Source: Bremia lactucae (Eukaryota > Oomycota > Peronosporomycetes > Peronosporales > Peronosporaceae). Taken from it: a DNA stretch of 64,000 nt. The stretch is taken from contig NC_090625.1 in NCBI RefSeq assembly GCF_004359215.1, positions 2,222,177 to 2,286,176 of the forward strand, in the 5' to 3' direction. The translations under genes were made by a program, and so were the position numbers. Under the pieces are notes generated by a model. It was not told the origin of the DNA. It did not search any database and saw nothing but the letters and a program-made list of their open reading frames with translations. Below are positions 62,974-64,000 of the stretch, piece after piece (positions within the stretch are counted from its first letter, which is position 1; each line of letters begins with the position of its first letter).

Positions 62974-64000
62974 CACGATGTCCTCTGCTCAAGATTCCGC
63001 CACCAAGATCTCCATCGACAAATTCGATGGCGACAACTATGCGACGTGGAGCCGCTACATGCGTGGCGTGTTCCTGACCAAGTCGACTTGGCATGTGGTC
63101 AACCGGGAGACTACTCCAACCTTCGCCGATCCTCGCGCCATGGACGAATATGTCAAGGCGAGCAATATCGCCTTCGGCTTGATGTTGCTGTACATAAGCG
63201 CGGATTACCATCACGTGGTTGATGACTGCGAAGAAGCATGGGTTGCGTGGGCAAAGCTGAAGACCCTCTACGGCGGATCGCAGAAGGCAGGACGGATCTT
63301 CTTGAAGCGACAGCTCTTCAGCATGGAGATGGCGGAAGGCGGTAATGTACTTCATCATTGCAATGAAGTCCTCAACATCAGCGCAAAGCTCAAGAGCATC
63401 GGCGCCAAGATGGAGGACGAGGACGTGGCGATTTGCTTGTTGCGCAGCCTCCCCAAGAGTTACGAGAACGTCGTTCTCAACTTGGAGATGAGCAGCGCGG
63501 AATTGCGATCGCGGGACGTCGTGAAAGTGCTGACAAATGAGCACATCAAGAGACAAGGAAACAAGACGACATCGGTGAAGACTGAAGAAACAACCAAGGC
63601 TTTCAGTACCGAACGCGAGTTTCGTCAGTGTACATTCTGCGGAAAATTGGGGCACACTGTGGAGAAGTGCTGGACCAAGCAGAAGGAAGACAATCGGGGA
63701 GCTCGACGCGGCGGCAATTATCGTGGACGCGGAGCGAATCAAGTTCAGTGGCAAGGCTACAGTGGCAACAGCAACGGTAACTACGATCGTGTGGCGTTTG
63801 CTGTGTCAATGAAATGCGGACTTTCAACGACCAAGAACATGTCCGGGATGTGGGCGATTGATAGCGGTGCTACGCATCACATCTGCTACGAAAAATCCAA
63901 GTTCGAAGTTCTGGACGAACACAATGAAGGTGAAGTTCTGGTCGCAGATGGAAATAAAGCCGCTATCAAAGGCATCGGGACTATCATCGAAAAGGTACTA
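62963..64000 (+). CDS. Copia F3 gag-pol, 346 codons without a stop (partial)
   Basis: Translation from the primer-site ATG ([20 protein letters not shown]) shows no stop through 64000. Gag has [40 protein letters not shown] and [20 protein letters not shown], typical of the Copia gag (UBN2-like) domain. The CCHC knuckle [14 protein letters not shown] is complete, unlike in F1. The protease active site is in [18 protein letters not shown] (about residue 301). Codon-level integrity through gag and protease, in contrast to every neighbour, suggests a recent and possibly active copy. The protein would assemble particles, cleave itself and go on to integrase and RT outside the window. Confidence 0.9.
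   Translation, partial: MSPSTMSSAQDSATKISIDKFDGDNYATWSRYMRGVFLTKSTWHVVNRETTPTFADPRAMDEYVKASNIAFGLMLLYISADYHHVVDDCEEAWVAWAKLKTLYGGSQKAGRIFLKRQLFSMEMAEGGNVLHHCNEVLNISAKLKSIGAKMEDEDVAICLLRSLPKSYENVVLNLEMSSAELRSRDVVKVLTNEHIKRQGNKTTSVKTEETTKAFSTEREFRQCTFCGKLGHTVEKCWTKQKEDNRGARRGGNYRGRGANQVQWQGYSGNSNGNYDRVAFAVSMKCGLSTTKNMSGMWAIDSGATHHICYEKSKFEVLDEHNEGEVLVADGNKAAIKGIGTIIEKVL

Larger units (their letters stand above)
62689..64000 (+). mobile_element. Copia element F3, 5' part, apparently intact
   Basis: 5' LTR 62689-62958 (270 bp, TATTGAGGG to CTTTAACA), primer site 62959-62973 and an uninterrupted gag-pol frame to the window end. The rest lies beyond the window. Confidence 0.9.

Noticed and set aside
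62891..63754. A 287-codon open frame on the minus strand
   Set aside because: It is the antisense shadow of the intact F3 gag frame on the plus strand. It has no domain of its own and includes LTR antisense sequence.
1..64000. RXLR, Crinkler or other secreted effector genes
   Set aside because: No frame combines a signal peptide with an RXLR-EER or LFLAK motif. Apart from two host-like ORFs and a tRNA-like gene, the recognisable sequence is transposon-derived.

Overview
This looks like a transposon-dense block of an oomycete genome (Phytophthora or downy-mildew type). The evidence is the kind of Ty1/Copia and chromodomain Gypsy elements present, two intronless host-like reading frames with short UTRs, and one oomycete-like initiator motif. 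No species can be named from sequence alone. There is no bacterial-style operon, no CRISPR array and no RXLR or CRN effector gene that I can recognise. Three runs of N (28209-28718, 36904-37078, 58273-58700) are assembly gaps, so some junctions may be artefacts of assembling near-identical repeats.

Layout. 1-4150 is the only host-like part: the end of a Gypsy-type LTR (1-136), an unknown 199-residue ORF (1159-1758, +) and an intact ankyrin-repeat gene (3128-3775, -). 4206-4530 is a relic of a Mutator-like transposase (-). 4567-6640 is a decayed Gypsy element (+). 7040-18043 is a decayed chromodomain Gypsy element (-), split by a complete Copia element G (10254-15281, -) with 210-bp LTRs and a perfect GATCT target duplication. 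A tRNA-Ile(AAU)-like gene with an inverted half copy lies at 18597-18703. From 18983 to the end nearly everything is Copia.

Copia families, named here by letter. A (18983-23786, +) has 372-bp LTRs and a broken pol. F (42668-47446, +, broken; 62689 to window end, +, open) is related to A in protein but has a different LTR of about 257-270 bp. B (about seven pieces, 315-bp LTR) is dead in every copy and all copies share the same lesions. C (27242-30690, 34963-36903, 41191-42667) and E (37079-39537, 52277-56178, 48517-49300) form a second protein group with B. The pieces are nested, inverted, tandemly joined through shared LTRs, and recombined with one another.

How the parts work. All Copia families carry GGTTATGAGCCC directly after the 5' LTR. 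This is complementary to the anticodon arm of initiator tRNA-Met, so a half-tRNA primer as in Drosophila copia and yeast Ty5 is likely. The ATG inside this primer site is also the gag-pol start codon, giving every polyprotein an MSP N-terminus. The LTR promoters of A and E share a module of TGACGTCA-type (CRE) motifs, a heat-shock element, CCAAT boxes and a TATA-like box. In E the CRE motif forms a 13-bp tandem array with 2, 3 or 6 units in different LTRs. The only clearly open gag-pol frames are the F copy at 62963-64000 and, apart from a gap, the C copy at 27250-30690.
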